Source of the DNA: Sphingopyxis sp. L1A2A
GTDB taxonomy: Bacteria > Pseudomonadota > Alphaproteobacteria > Sphingomonadales > Sphingomonadaceae
Assembly (NCBI RefSeq): GCF_005502465.1
Contig: NZ_SCOT01000003.1
Location: forward strand, 169,822 to 233,821
Direction of reading: 5' to 3'
Length of the DNA stretch: 64,000 bases
Notes under the pieces: generated by a model
Databases searched by the model: none
What the model saw: only the letters and a program-made list of their open reading frames with translations
Told to the model about the DNA's origin: nothing
Translations under genes and position numbers: made by a program
Part shown: positions 17,411 to 28,532 of the stretch, in pieces
Layout: each line of letters begins with the position of its first letter
Position numbering within the stretch: position 1 is the first letter of the stretch

Positions 17411-17907
17411 GCGTTGTCCGCTTCTGCGTCGGGCTCGCTGTCGGTCAGGTTGATCGGCCCGTTCGGCTGCACCGTCGAGATCGCGTGCTTATAGACCAGC
17501 TGCACCTGCCGCTCGCGCTCAAGCAGCATGCAGAACAGGTCGAACGCGACGATGTCACCCTGTAACATCACGCCGTTGACCAGAAACATCGTCACCGATT
17601 CATCGGATTTGCGCACTGCGTTCAGGAACACATCCTGCAAAGCCTTGCCCTTGCTGGCCGGCGCATCGCGCAAATTGCCGCCAAGCAGCGACAGGTCGAA
17701 GTCGTGCGACGGCATCACCGTCGAGATCGCATGTTTATAAACGAGCTGGGACTGTCCATCGCGGCGCAGCAGCAACGAGAAATTGTCGAACCAGGTGATG
17801 ATGCCCTGAAGCTTCACACCCTTGACGAGAAACATCGTCACGGGCGTTTTACTTTTGCGTAGCGCGTTTAGGAAAATATCCTGGAGATTCTGATTTTTAT
17901 CGGACAC
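17407..17907 (-). CDS. hfq: tandem-duplicated RNA chaperone Hfq (two Sm domains in one chain)
   Basis: The 166-residue protein contains two complete Hfq domains, residues about 7-66 and 89-148, joined by a linker of about 22 residues. Both keep LQD, the FD.F core and the Sm2 motif YKHAIS, which form the proximal U-binding site. They differ elsewhere: the distal-site Lys (Lys31 in E. coli) is Lys32 in domain 1 but Met114 in domain 2. The rim RKSK becomes RKSD. An acidic tail ends EPDAEADNA. Normal Hfq is a hexamer of about 80-100 residues per chain, so three such chains would form an alternating ring. The start is GTG at 17907 behind GGAGG. It lies between ntrX and hflX as in other alphaproteobacteria. 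Confidence 0.93.
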   Translation of the reverse strand: MSDKNQNLQDIFLNALRKSKTPVTMFLVKGVKLQGIITWFDNFSLLLRRDGQSQLVYKHAISTVMPSHDFDLSLLGGNLRDAPASKGKALQDVFLNAVRKSDESVTMFLVNGVMLQGDIVAFDLFCMLLERERQVQLVYKHAISTVQPNGPINLTDSEPDAEADNA

Positions 17908-18025
17908 ATTTGCCTCCTGTTTTTGGCGGTATAACCGCGGGTACAACACCGGTTTTCCGGCTTTCAAGACCTTCTTCTGTCCAACAATATGCGGCAAAGC
18001 ATACGCAAGGTCTAGCGCAAAGCCT

Positions 18026-19405
18026 TTACCCCTCGCCCTCCGAACTCTCGGTAAGCCCCAAAAGTTTCAGTTTTCGATGCAAGGCCGAGCGTTCCATGCC
18101 GATAAAAGTCGCGGTGCGCGAAATATTGCCCGAAAAGCGGTTGATCTGGATCCGCAGATACTCGCGTTCGAAATTCTCGCGTGCTTCTTTCAGCGGGATC
18201 GCGGTGATCGATTCCGAATTAGGCAAGATATCGGTGCCGCCGCGCACCAGTTCACCGGGTAGCATATCGGCGTCGATCCGCGCCAGCCGGTCGCTTGGCG
18301 CCAAGATCATCACCCGCTCGACAACGTTACGCAACTCACGGACATTGCCCGGCCATTCATGTGCCTGCAGCGCCGCCATCGCCTCCGAACTGATCTCGGG
18401 CGGCGGCACCCGGCGATCGGCGGCATAGCGGCGGATATAATGATCGCACAGGCTGGCGATGTCGTCGCGCCGCTCGCGCAGCGGCGGGATATGCACCGGG
18501 ACGACATTGAGCCGATAATAAAGGTCCTCGCGAAAGCGGCTCTCGGCGATTTCGGTCATCAGGTCGCGCGCCGATCCTGAAATGATCCGCACATCGACCC
18601 GGATCATCGTGCGGCCACCAACCCGCGTAAAGCTCTGGTCGGTCAGCACGCGCAGGATCTTGCCCTGCGTCGTCAGCGGCATGTCGGCGACCTCATCGAG
18701 AAACAGGGTGCCCCCATGCGCCTGTTCGAGCAACCCGACGCGGATCGACCCGTCGTCGGTTTCGGCTCCGAACAACTCGGTCTCGACCGTTTCGGGGTCC
18801 ATGCGCGCCGACGAGATCACCCGGAACGGCGCATTGTGCCGCCCGCTCCACCCGTGCAGCACGCGCGCCGCGACTTCTTTGCCGACGCCGGGCGCCCCGG
18901 TGATCAGGACGCGGCTTCCTGTCCCCGCGACGCGTTTCAGCGTGGCGCGCACATTGTTGATCGCGGCACTGGTGCCGGTGAGTTCATCCGATGGCCCCGC
19001 CTTTTCGCGCAGTTGCTCATATTCGAACTTCAGCCGCTCATTCTCGGTCGCGCGCGCCACCAGATGCAGCAACCGCGAGGCCTCGAAGGGCTTTTCGATG
19101 AAATCGAACGCGCCGCGGCGGATCGCCGCGACCGCGGTGTCGAGCCCGCCATGCCCCGAAATGACGATGATCGGCAGCGTCGGGTCGAACGCCTTGATCG
19201 CTTCGACCAGCCCCAGCCCGTCGAGCCGCGAGCCCTGGAGCCAGACGTCGATCAGCGCGAGCGACGGGCGCCGCTGGCGGATCGCCTCGAGCGCCGAATC
19301 GCTGTCAGAGGCGGTGCGTGCCTCATAACCTTCGTCTTCCATGACGCCGGCCACGAGTTCGCAAATGTCGCGCTCGTCATCGACGATCAGAATATCAAGC
19401 GCCAT
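18026..19405 (-). CDS. ntrX: nitrogen regulation response regulator NtrX
   Basis: The 459-residue NtrC-family regulator has a receiver (residues about 4-118, phospho-Asp in LALIDVWL), an AAA+ domain with Walker A GAPGVGKE and Walker [13 protein letters not shown], and a Fis-type helix-turn-helix at the C-terminus. The sigma-54 contact loop GAFTGA is missing: the region reads [11 protein letters not shown] and goes straight to LLEQAHGG. That fits an NtrX that acts at sigma-70 promoters rather than as a sigma-54 activator. It is partnered by the overlapping ntrY kinase (11-base overlap) and followed 118 bases later by hfq. NtrYX in alphaproteobacteria links nitrogen, redox and envelope control. 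Confidence 0.92.
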   Translation of the reverse strand: MALDILIVDDERDICELVAGVMEDEGYEARTASDSDSALEAIRQRRPSLALIDVWLQGSRLDGLGLVEAIKAFDPTLPIIVISGHGGLDTAVAAIRRGAFDFIEKPFEASRLLHLVARATENERLKFEYEQLREKAGPSDELTGTSAAINNVRATLKRVAGTGSRVLITGAPGVGKEVAARVLHGWSGRHNAPFRVISSARMDPETVETELFGAETDDGSIRVGLLEQAHGGTLFLDEVADMPLTTQGKILRVLTDQSFTRVGGRTMIRVDVRIISGSARDLMTEIAESRFREDLYYRLNVVPVHIPPLRERRDDIASLCDHYIRRYAADRRVPPPEISSEAMAALQAHEWPGNVRELRNVVERVMILAPSDRLARIDADMLPGELVRGGTDILPNSESITAIPLKEARENFEREYLRIQINRFSGNISRTATFIGMERSALHRKLKLLGLTESSEGEG

Positions 19406-21686
19406 GTTCTTCTCTGTCCTGTCGGTTGCGGATCCGCCCCGGAACCGATTCCGCTTGTCCCATGCTTATTTCTTCGCTCGTTCCGGCCAGTGCGCGCAGG
19501 CGGTCGGGGTGCAGCGTCAGCGTGACGGCCGTCCCCTGCCCCGCCGGATTGTCCGAAAATTCCAGCTCACCATAATGCTGCTCGACGATCTTTTTGACGA
19601 TCGCGAGGCCCAGGCCGGTGCCGCCCTGCCGCGTTGTCATGTAGGGCTCGGCGATCGCCTCGCGCGCCTGCGGAAGTCCGATGCCATCGTCCGCAATCCG
19701 GATCACCATCTCGCCGCGCAGCCCCATCACCAATTCGGCGTCGATATGACCGACGGGGATCGCTCCCGCATTTTTCGATTTTTCTTCAATGGCTTCCACG
19801 GCATTTTTGACGATGTTCGTCATGGCCTGTGACAGCAAAAGGCGATCGCAAACGAGCGGCTCGATCTCGTCCGGGGTTTTCACTGCGAAGACAATCTCGG
19901 GTTTGGCAACCTCGAACAGGAACACCGCCTGCCTCAGAATGTCGCGGACATCTTCGACCCCGAAAGTCGGTTTGGGCATGCGGGCAAAGCTGGAAAACTC
20001 GTCGACCATCCGCCGCATGTCGTGAACTTGGCGGATCACCGTATCGGTCAGCTTTTTAAAGGTGGCGCTGTCGCCCTCGATCTTGTCGCCGAACCGGCGC
20101 TGGAGCCGCTCGGCGGCGAGCTGGATCGGGGTCAGCGGATTCTTGATCTCGTGCGCGATGCGCCGCGCGACGTCGGACCAGGCGGCGCGCCGCTGGTCGA
20201 GCAATTGCTGGGTGATATCCTCGAAACTCAGGACAAAACCCTCACCCTGCGCGACCGCCTTGGCGGCGAGCGTGGCGGGTTCTGCATTGGCGCGGGCCAA
20301 CTGGACGATCGCTTCATGCTCGTCACTGGTCAGCAACCGCGCCAGCTCGGGGGCGACTTCGACCAACGGCCGTCCGGTAAGGCAATCGGTCGACTGGCAG
20401 ATCAGGCTTTCGGCCGCAGCGTTGGCGAGCAGGATGCGGTGATCGGCATCGACCGAGATCACCGCCGACGATACGCCGCTGAGCACCGCCTCGATAAAGC
20501 TGCGCCGCGCTTCGAGCTGTTCGTTGACGCTCACCAGCGCCCCGGTCTGTCCTTGCAACTGCTCGGTCATCCGGTTGAATGCGCGGGTCAGCACCGAAAT
20601 CTCGTCGTCGCGCGCCGGCGGCGTAACGCGCACCGACAGATCGCCACCCGCGGCAGTGCGCGTCGCGCCGATCAGCGTGCCGAGCGGACGGACGATGCGG
20701 TCGGCAACCACGATTGCGGCGATCACGGCAAGCGCAAGGAGCAGCAGCGAACCAAGGTAAAGCGCGCCGTTGAATTGCAGCTGCAACAACTGAGAGCGCT
20801 GGAATAGGGCATTGTAATCCGCCAAGACAGTACCGGCACGGATCGATTGCTGAAAACCGGGGACATTGAAGTCGCGCGACGCATAGACATAGGCTCGCGT
20901 GGCGCCGGGCAACCGCGTGGCCGCCTCGATACGGTCCGCTTCGCGGACGACGACGACCTTTTCCCCCTTATCGAGCCGATCAACCATAGCGGGGGAAAGA
21001 CGGTTCTCGACCGAGCGCGCATCGGGATCCAGCGCTGCAGCGGTGCGCGCGACGCCATCAGCGCCAATCTCGATGATCGCTGATTCATTCAAGCTGCGGA
21101 CAACGACCTGTTGAAAAAAATAATTGGAAAAAGCCGGATCGTTGATCGACACACGGTCAAGGAAACCGCCAAGATCGGTTGCCATCGCCACAGTGTTGTC
21201 GCCGACATTGCGTTGATTTTCCTGGTAATAGCCCTCAGCAAGGTTGGCCGCATTTTCAAACATGCCGCGCGATCGGTCCGAGAACCAGAAATCGACACCA
21301 AATTGGAACAGCAGCGACGCAAAGATCACTACAAGCAACGTCGGCGCCGCAGCGATCAGCGAGAATAGTGCAACGAGCCGGACGTGGAGCCGCCCATTGC
21401 CGCCCTCCATGGACCGCACGGCGCGAGCGCGCGCCACGCGGCTGCCGACCAGCACGATCAGCGCCATCGCGGGGACGAGATTGGCGACCATGATCGCGGC
21501 GACCAGCGCCGGGGTCAGCAGCCGCTCGCTCTGCGCGTCACCGGTAACAAAGACATAAGTGGCGACGCCGATGCTGATGATCAGCGCCAGCGTGTAATAT
21601 TCGGGCGCGGCGAAGCGCCAGAAGCCCGAGCGCGCGTCCTGATCGGCGGAATCGATGTCGTGAGTCAGGGGAGCCGCATGCGCCAT
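19395..21686 (-). CDS. ntrY: sensor histidine kinase NtrY
   Basis: The 763-residue membrane kinase pairs with NtrX. The N-terminal part has three to four membrane helices (for example LALIISIGVATYVFV and MALIVLVGS) and a periplasmic sensor region at about 120-290, followed by another helix. A HAMP domain, a PAS domain (about residues 390-490), a HisKA box with the phospho-His in [13 protein letters not shown], and an HATPase domain (N box MTNIVKNAVEAI, G boxes ADDGIGLP and GGTGLGLAIVKKI) follow. I start at the ATG at 21686; a longer frame to 21725 adds no conserved residues. The end overlaps ntrX. Confidence 0.92.
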   Translation of the reverse strand: MAHAAPLTHDIDSADQDARSGFWRFAAPEYYTLALIISIGVATYVFVTGDAQSERLLTPALVAAIMVANLVPAMALIVLVGSRVARARAVRSMEGGNGRLHVRLVALFSLIAAAPTLLVVIFASLLFQFGVDFWFSDRSRGMFENAANLAEGYYQENQRNVGDNTVAMATDLGGFLDRVSINDPAFSNYFFQQVVVRSLNESAIIEIGADGVARTAAALDPDARSVENRLSPAMVDRLDKGEKVVVVREADRIEAATRLPGATRAYVYASRDFNVPGFQQSIRAGTVLADYNALFQRSQLLQLQFNGALYLGSLLLLALAVIAAIVVADRIVRPLGTLIGATRTAAGGDLSVRVTPPARDDEISVLTRAFNRMTEQLQGQTGALVSVNEQLEARRSFIEAVLSGVSSAVISVDADHRILLANAAAESLICQSTDCLTGRPLVEVAPELARLLTSDEHEAIVQLARANAEPATLAAKAVAQGEGFVLSFEDITQQLLDQRRAAWSDVARRIAHEIKNPLTPIQLAAERLQRRFGDKIEGDSATFKKLTDTVIRQVHDMRRMVDEFSSFARMPKPTFGVEDVRDILRQAVFLFEVAKPEIVFAVKTPDEIEPLVCDRLLLSQAMTNIVKNAVEAIEEKSKNAGAIPVGHIDAELVMGLRGEMVIRIADDGIGLPQAREAIAEPYMTTRQGGTGLGLAIVKKIVEQHYGELEFSDNPAGQGTAVTLTLHPDRLRALAGTSEEISMGQAESVPGRIRNRQDREEHGA

Positions 21687-21779
21687 TGTTGCTATGCTAC
21701 GACAAACCTGTTGCATAGAAAACACACAAACGTCGCTCGCGGCGCTCGAATGTCGCGATTATGCGCTAGTTCGTGCAGC

Positions 21780-23185
<1,406 letters not shown>

Positions 23186-23189
<4 letters not shown>

Positions 23190-24277
23190 GCGGCGTGTCC
23201 CTTTTGCGCGACCGGCAGATGGACGCGAAAGCGCGTCCATTCGCCGTCGCGCATATGCTGGACGGTGCCGCCCATGTCGCGCGCCAGCTTGGCGACGAGC
23301 GCGAGGCCGAGGCCCCGCCCCTCGCGCTTGGTGGTCACGAACGGATCAAACAGGTCGCCGCGAATGTCGGCGGGGACGCCCGGGCCATTGTCGCTGACGC
23401 TGACCTCAATCGGCAGCGCAATACGCCCGCACCCGTCGCCATTGTCGATCGACAGGCCGTGGCGATAAGCGGTGGCGAGCCGTACCACGCCATCGTCGCG
23501 GCCGCCCAGTGCCTCGCAGCCATTGGTGACGAGGTTGAGCAAAATCTGCACCATGGCGTCATGGTTGCCGTGTACCAGCGGCAGCGACGGGTCGAAATCC
23601 TCGGCAAAGCGCACCCCGGGAAACTGGCGCGCGCGCGCGGTTTCCATCGCCTGATGGATCGGCTGATACAGGTTGATCGGGCCGCAGGCGATCGGCTGGC
23701 CGCGGGAGAAATGCTCCATCTGGTCGATCAGCGTCGCGATCCGGTCGACCTCGGCGCAGATCAGCGTCGTGAAGCGTTCGCCGCTGGCGTCGGTCTTGCG
23801 CGCCAGCAATTGCGCCGCGCCCTTGATCCCCGCGAGCGGGTTCTTGATCTCGTGCGCCAGCATCGATGCAGCGCCGCCCGCGGCGCGCCCCGATCGCCCG
23901 ATCGCGCCGCCCATCAGCTCGGCGTCGCTCTGTGCCGGGACCAGCGCCAGGATGCGGTGGCCGTTTTGGCCATAAGGCACCATCTGCATATCGACAAAAA
24001 TCGCCTTGCGGCCGCCGACCGAAATTTCGGCGCGATGCGCGAACAAGGCCGCCGTCGCGGCGTCGCTCATCCGCTGGCGATAGCTGCGATCCATGTCGAT
24101 CACGTCATAGACGACGCGCCCGATCATCGCCGACCGGCTCATATTGCACATCTGCTCGGCGGCGGCGTTGACGAACAGCACCACCGCGGCCTTGTCGATC
24201 AACAGCGTCGGGACGGGGTGCGAGTGGATCAGCTCGTCATGGTCAAAGGTCGGGATGCTCGACGTGAGCGCGCTCAC
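23186..24277 (-). CDS. ntrB: nitrogen regulation sensor kinase NtrB (NR(II))
   Basis: The 363-residue cytoplasmic kinase/phosphatase has no membrane segment. It has a PAS domain (residues about 15-115), the H box [18 protein letters not shown] with the phospho-His, an N box [15 protein letters not shown], and G boxes VSDNGPGVP and GRGLGLALV. In the known pathway it phosphorylates NtrC and is held in check by PII (GlnB). It begins with GTG at 24277, overlapping the dusB stop as GTGA, and ends overlapping ntrC. The dusB-ntrB-ntrC order is the old nifR3-ntrBC operon of alphaproteobacteria. Confidence 0.94.
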
Positions 24278-25272
24278 GCCGCAGCCCTGGTCAGAAACGG
24301 GGTGTAAAAGCGTTCGAGGGCGTCGAGCACGTCGCGGCTGCTGGGGATCTGGTTGACCATGTTACGGAACTCGGCCGATCCATGCAGCCCCTTGACGTAC
24401 CAGCCAAGGTGCTTGCGCGCCATGTTGACCCCGGTGATTTCGCCATAATGGTCGATCATTGCCCGATAATGCGATGTAATGACGTCATATTGTTCGTCGA
24501 TGCCGGGATCGGGGCGTTCTGCCTCGCCACGTAGCGCCGCCATCACCTGCCCCAGCAGCCACGGGCGACCATAGGCGCCGCGGCCGATCATGACGCCATC
24601 GGCACCGCTCTGCGCCAGCGCGGTGCGCGCGTCGTCGGCGGAACAAATGTCGCCATTGGCGATCACCGGGATTGAGACCGCATCCTTGACCGAGCGAATG
24701 AAGCTCCAGTCGGCCTCACCGCGGTACATCTGATTTCGCGTGCGGCCGTGGACGGTCACCAGCTTAGCGCCCAGATCCTCGGCGATATGCGCCAGTTCGG
24801 GGGCGTTCAGGCTGTCGTGGCACCAGCCCATCCGCATCTTGACCGTCACCGGCACCGACACCGCCTTGACGCAGGACTCGATCAGCGCTGCGGCGAGCTT
24901 CAAGTCGCGCATCAGCGCCGAGCCCGCGTCGCCGCTCGTCACCTTGCGCACCGGGCAGCCCATATTGATGTCGATGATCGCGGCGCCGCGATCTTCGTTG
25001 AGCTTCGCCGCCTCACCCATTTCATAGGGGGTGCAACCGACGAGCTGCATCGACACCGGCTCCTCGACCGGGTGCCACGCCGCTTTCTGGATCGACTGGC
25101 GGGTTTCGCGGATCGCCGCCTGGCTGGCGATCATCTCGGTGACGTTGAGCCCCGAACCATAGCGGCGTACCAGGGTGCGGAACGGCATATCGGTGACGCC
25201 CGTCATCGGCGCCAGGATCACGGGATCCGCGATGGTGATGTTGCCGATCTGGATGGGCCGCAGCGGCGCCAT
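24274..25272 (-). CDS. dusB: tRNA dihydrouridine synthase DusB
   Basis: The 332-residue FMN enzyme reduces uridine to dihydrouridine in the tRNA D loop. [16 protein letters not shown] is the FMN-binding start. The catalytic Cys lies in [23 protein letters not shown] and IPVIANGDI are typical of DusB/NifR3, as is [11 protein letters not shown]. It is the first gene of the ntr operon and is divergent from ispDF, with 95 bases between the starts. Confidence 0.94.
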   Translation of the reverse strand: MAPLRPIQIGNITIADPVILAPMTGVTDMPFRTLVRRYGSGLNVTEMIASQAAIRETRQSIQKAAWHPVEEPVSMQLVGCTPYEMGEAAKLNEDRGAAIIDINMGCPVRKVTSGDAGSALMRDLKLAAALIESCVKAVSVPVTVKMRMGWCHDSLNAPELAHIAEDLGAKLVTVHGRTRNQMYRGEADWSFIRSVKDAVSIPVIANGDICSADDARTALAQSGADGVMIGRGAYGRPWLLGQVMAALRGEAERPDPGIDEQYDVITSHYRAMIDHYGEITGVNMARKHLGWYVKGLHGSAEFRNMVNQIPSSRDVLDALERFYTPFLTRAAA

Positions 25273-25367
25273 GGCGAGAACTTTCGTCTGATTGCCTAAA
25301 ATTTGAGCAGCCCGTACACGCTAAGCCGCTTTCCCGCAAGCCGCGGCTGCGCTACCCGGCCCGCATC

Positions 25368-26546
25368 ATGACCGAGTCCGCTCCCTCCACCACGCCGCGC
25401 GCGATGGTCATATTGCTCGCTGGCGGTCAGGGCAGCCGGGCCGGTTTCGCCGTACCCAAGCAGCTAGCGACGCTTGGCCGCAAGCCGGTGCTGCGCTGGA
25501 GCCTCGATGCCTTTTGCGCCCATCCGGCGATTGGCGGCGGCGTGCTGGTGGCCAATGATGACGTCATGGCGGCGCTCGGCACGTTACCGGAGGGCTGGAT
25601 TTCCGCCAATCCCGGGGAAGAACGCCAACAGTCGGTGGCCAATGCGCTCGCCGCGCTGGCTGACCGCGAGGACGAGACTCCGCTGCTGGTGCACGATGCC
25701 GCGCGGCCCGGGGTGACCGCCGCGGTCATCGACCGCCTACTTGCCGCACTGGGCGTGGCCGAAGCGGTGATCCCCACCCTCCCCGTTCCCGATACGCTGG
25801 TCGAACAGGCCGGCGGCAGCGCGGGCGATGTCATCGACCGGAGCGCGCTGGCGCGGGTCCAGACCCCGCAGGCGTTCCGCCTTGGGACTTTGCGCCGCGC
25901 TCATGCCGCGGCGGTCGAGGCGGCAGCGACCGACGACGCGCAGCTGGTACGGCGGCTCGGCCTCGCGGTGGCGGCGGTAGCAGGCGAAGCGCGGCTCCAC
26001 AAACTGACTTATGCCGAGGATATGGCGATCCTGTCGGGGCTGTTGGGGATTGAGGCGATGACACGAACCGCAGTCGGCATGGGGTATGACGTCCACCGCC
26101 TTGTCGCCGACAAGCCGCTGTGGATCGGCGGCATTGAAATCGCGCATAGTCATGGACTTGAAGGCCATAGTGATGCTGATGTCGGGCTTCACGCGCTCAC
26201 CGATGCGATCCTCGGGGCGCTGGGCGACGGCGATATCGGCGATCATTTTCCGCCCAGCGACCCGCAATGGCGCGGGGCGGCGTCGCATCGTTTTCTGGAT
26301 TTTGCCGCAACCCGCGTGACGGCGCGCGGCGGACACATCGGCCATGTCGACCTGACAATTATCGCCGAGGCGCCGAAAATCGGCCCGCACCGTGCCGCTA
26401 TGCGCGCGCGGATTGCCGAAATCCTTGCGATTCCGCTCGAACGGGTTAGTGTGAAGGCCACAACGACCGAGCGGCTGGGGTTCACCGGCCGCCGCGAGGG
26501 GATCGCTGCCCAAGCCGTCGCGACCCTGCAACTTCCGGAGAATTGA
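25368..26546 (+). CDS. ispDF: bifunctional IspD/IspF enzyme of the MEP isoprenoid pathway
   Basis: The 392-residue fusion has IspD at about residues 8-225, with the CTP-binding loop LLAGGQGSRAG and the strand VHDAARP. It makes CDP-methylerythritol from MEP and CTP. IspF follows at about 232-392 (GMGYDVHRL with the zinc Asp/His, GLEGHSDADV), forming the cyclodiphosphate. The two reactions are not consecutive: IspE acts between them and is not in the window. Fusion of the two is common in alphaproteobacteria. The gene is divergent from dusB and followed four bases later by the CinA-family gene. Confidence 0.95.
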   Translation: MTESAPSTTPRAMVILLAGGQGSRAGFAVPKQLATLGRKPVLRWSLDAFCAHPAIGGGVLVANDDVMAALGTLPEGWISANPGEERQQSVANALAALADREDETPLLVHDAARPGVTAAVIDRLLAALGVAEAVIPTLPVPDTLVEQAGGSAGDVIDRSALARVQTPQAFRLGTLRRAHAAAVEAAATDDAQLVRRLGLAVAAVAGEARLHKLTYAEDMAILSGLLGIEAMTRTAVGMGYDVHRLVADKPLWIGGIEIAHSHGLEGHSDADVGLHALTDAILGALGDGDIGDHFPPSDPQWRGAASHRFLDFAATRVTARGGHIGHVDLTIIAEAPKIGPHRAAMRARIAEILAIPLERVSVKATTTERLGFTGRREGIAAQAVATLQLPEN

Positions 26547-26550
26547 CGCC

Positions 26551-27108
26551 GTGCTGCCTGACGATGAATCGCGCCTTTTAGTGCGCGACGAGCTTGCGAC
26601 GAGCGTGCTTGCCAACAACCGCGCCGCGGGTCGCAAGATCGCGGTCGCCGAAAGCTGCACCGGCGGCATGGTCAGCGCCGCGCTGACCGACATTGCGGGC
26701 AGTTCCGACGTATTCTCGGCTGGCTTCATCACCTATTCGGGCCATGCCAAGCAAAGCCAGCTCGATGTGAGCAGCGAAATCCTCGAAACCTTTGGCGAAG
26801 TGTCGCTCGCCACCGCCTGGGCGATGGCGACCGGCGCGCTGGCGAACAGCGATGCCGATATTGCGGTGGCGATCACCGGCATCGCTGGTCCGGGCGGCGG
26901 ATCGGAAAAGAAGCCGGTCGGACTGGTCGTTTTTGCACGCGCGTTGCGCGGCCAGGATCCGGACGATTATTTCACCCAGCGGGTACAGTTTGAAGGCGGA
27001 GATCGCGCCGCGATCCGCCACCACGCGACACTGTTCGCGCTCGACCTGCTTCAGCCTGAAAGGGACGCGCTGCGTCCCTCGGAGGACATAGCCCTTCCCG
27101 CGCCGTAA
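26551..27108 (+). CDS. pncC: CinA-family nicotinamide-nucleotide amidohydrolase
   Basis: This stand-alone C-terminal CinA domain of 185 residues deamidates nicotinamide mononucleotide to nicotinate mononucleotide in pyridine-nucleotide recycling. AESCTGGMVSAALTDIAGSS and FITYSGHAKQ are the family blocks, and VAITGIAGPGGGSEKKPVG holds the active-site region. The N-terminal CinA nucleotide-binding domain is absent, as in E. coli PncC. The start is GTG at 26551, four bases after ispDF. Its last 58 bases overlap the 3' end of the gene on the other strand. Confidence 0.88.
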   Translation: MLPDDESRLLVRDELATSVLANNRAAGRKIAVAESCTGGMVSAALTDIAGSSDVFSAGFITYSGHAKQSQLDVSSEILETFGEVSLATAWAMATGALANSDADIAVAITGIAGPGGGSEKKPVGLVVFARALRGQDPDDYFTQRVQFEGGDRAAIRHHATLFALDLLQPERDALRPSEDIALPAP

Positions 27109-27530
27109 AGATCGTCGGCGCGCGCTTCAAACGCTGCGATCATCTTGCGCAGCGCCTTGTCGAACATTTGGCCCGCCAAGGCTTCGAACATGCGGCTGCG
27201 GAACGCGAAATCGACCATGAAGTCGACGCGGCATCCGCCGCCCTCGACCGGGGTGAAATGCCATTCGTTGTTCAGATGGCGCATCGGGCCGTCGATATAA
27301 CTGACGATCACCTCGCGCGGCCGCTCCTTGTGGACGCGGCACGAGAAGCTTTCGCGGAGCCCCTTGAAGCCGACGATCATGTCGGCGACCGCTTCATGCT
27401 CGCTGTCGCTGCGGATGCGCAGCGCAATCACCCAAGGCAGGAATTCGGGGTAGCGTTCGATGTCGGTGACGAGCGCGAACATCTGTTCGTCGCTATACGG
27501 CAGGACGCGGGTTTCGTGGTGCCTGGGCAA
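27051..27530 (-). CDS. RatA/Coq10-like START-domain protein
   Basis: The 159-residue protein is of the Coq10/RatA family (START-like fold). The opening RHHETRVLPYSDEQMFALV and the block IERYPEFLPWV are diagnostic. Family members bind ubiquinone (Coq10) or were reported to block ribosome subunit joining (RatA); the ubiquinone role is more likely beside lipA in alphaproteobacteria. The start is uncertain: homology begins at a TTG at 27530, seven bases after the lipA stop, with no strong ribosome-binding site. The 3' end overlaps pncC by 58 bases, convergent. Confidence 0.82.
   Translation of the reverse strand: MPRHHETRVLPYSDEQMFALVTDIERYPEFLPWVIALRIRSDSEHEAVADMIVGFKGLRESFSCRVHKERPREVIVSYIDGPMRHLNNEWHFTPVEGGGCRVDFMVDFAFRSRMFEALAGQMFDKALRKMIAAFEARADDLYGAGRAMSSEGRSASLSG
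27061..27079. other. perfect hairpin inside a convergent gene overlap
   Basis: AGGGACGC and GCGTCCCT are exact complements around a 3-base loop. They lie inside the 58-base region coding for the ends of both pncC and the RatA-like gene. No T-tract follows on either strand. The site could slow or end transcription from both sides, but this is only a structural observation. Confidence 0.35.
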
Positions 27531-27537
27531 GTCGGTA

Positions 27538-28470
27538 TCAGCCAGCGGCGCGCGCCAGCTGCGCCTCGCGTGCCGCGCGCATCCGCTCAAAATCGTCACC
27601 GGCGTGATAGCTCGAGCGCGTCAGCGGCGACGAGGCAACCTGCAGAAATCCCTTCGCGCGGGCGATCTGGGCGTAGGCGTCGAACGCTTGTGGCGTCACG
27701 AAGTCGATCACCTTGGCATGTTTGGGGGTCGGCTGGAGATACTGGCCCATCGTCATGAAATCGATGTCGGCGCTGCGCATGTCGTCCATCACCTGATGCA
27801 CCTCCATCCGCTGTTCGCCCAGCCCGAGCATCACGCCCGATTTGGTAAAGATCGAAGGATCGCGGCGCTTGACGCTTTCGAGCAGGCGCAGCGACGCATA
27901 ATAGCGCGCGCCCGGACGGATCGTCGGGTAAAGCCGCGGCACGGTTTCGAGATTATGGTTATAGACGTCGGGCCGCGCATCGACGATCGCCGCGATCGCG
28001 CTTTCGGGCTTGTTGCGGAAATCGGGGGTCAGGATTTCGATCGTCGTCTGCGGGGTTTCGCGGCGCAGCGCCTGGATCACCTTCACAAACTGGCTGGCGC
28101 CGCCGTCGGGCAGATCGTCGCGATCGACCGAGGTGATGACGATATGGCTGAGCCCCATTTTCGCCGCCGCAATCGCGGTATGTTCAGGCTCAAGCAGGTC
28201 GACCGCGCGCGGCATCCCGGTCTTGACGTTACAAAAAGCGCAAGCGCGGGTGCAGGTGTCGCCCAGGATCATCACCGTCGCGTGCTTCTTGGTCCAGCAT
28301 TCGCCGATGTTCGGGCACGCCGCTTCCTCGCACACCGTATTGAGGTTCAGCTCGCGCATCAGCTTGCGCGTTTCGGCATAGCCGGGGCTGGTCGGCGCCT
28401 TGACGCGGATCCAGTCGGGCTTGCGCGTGCGCTGGCTGGGGGTGGTTTCGGGCGATGCGGGAGCGTTCAT
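27538..28470 (-). CDS. lipA: lipoyl synthase
   Basis: The 310-residue radical SAM enzyme inserts two sulfur atoms into octanoyl-protein to form lipoyl cofactor. Two iron-sulfur clusters are visible: CPNIGECW belongs to the auxiliary-cluster Cys set, and CTRACAFC is the radical SAM CxxxCxxC motif. GYLQ-type residues appear as [10 protein letters not shown] near the end. I start at the ATG at 28470; the open frame to 28530 adds residues without homology. It is divergent from carbonic anhydrase and followed by the RatA-like gene, a frequent lipA neighbour. Confidence 0.95.
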   Translation of the reverse strand: MNAPASPETTPSQRTRKPDWIRVKAPTSPGYAETRKLMRELNLNTVCEEAACPNIGECWTKKHATVMILGDTCTRACAFCNVKTGMPRAVDLLEPEHTAIAAAKMGLSHIVITSVDRDDLPDGGASQFVKVIQALRRETPQTTIEILTPDFRNKPESAIAAIVDARPDVYNHNLETVPRLYPTIRPGARYYASLRLLESVKRRDPSIFTKSGVMLGLGEQRMEVHQVMDDMRSADIDFMTMGQYLQPTPKHAKVIDFVTPQAFDAYAQIARAKGFLQVASSPLTRSSYHAGDDFERMRAAREAQLARAAG

Positions 28471-28532
28471 TTCGCCCACATAGTCGCGCGCGCGCCTCTT
28501 CTCAACCTCTCTACCTATGCTAAGGCGCATCC

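Noticed and set aside
17407..17907. Tandem Hfq as an assembly duplication
   Set aside because: The two halves differ at many codons, so they are not a copied read segment, and the frame is intact with a proper linker.
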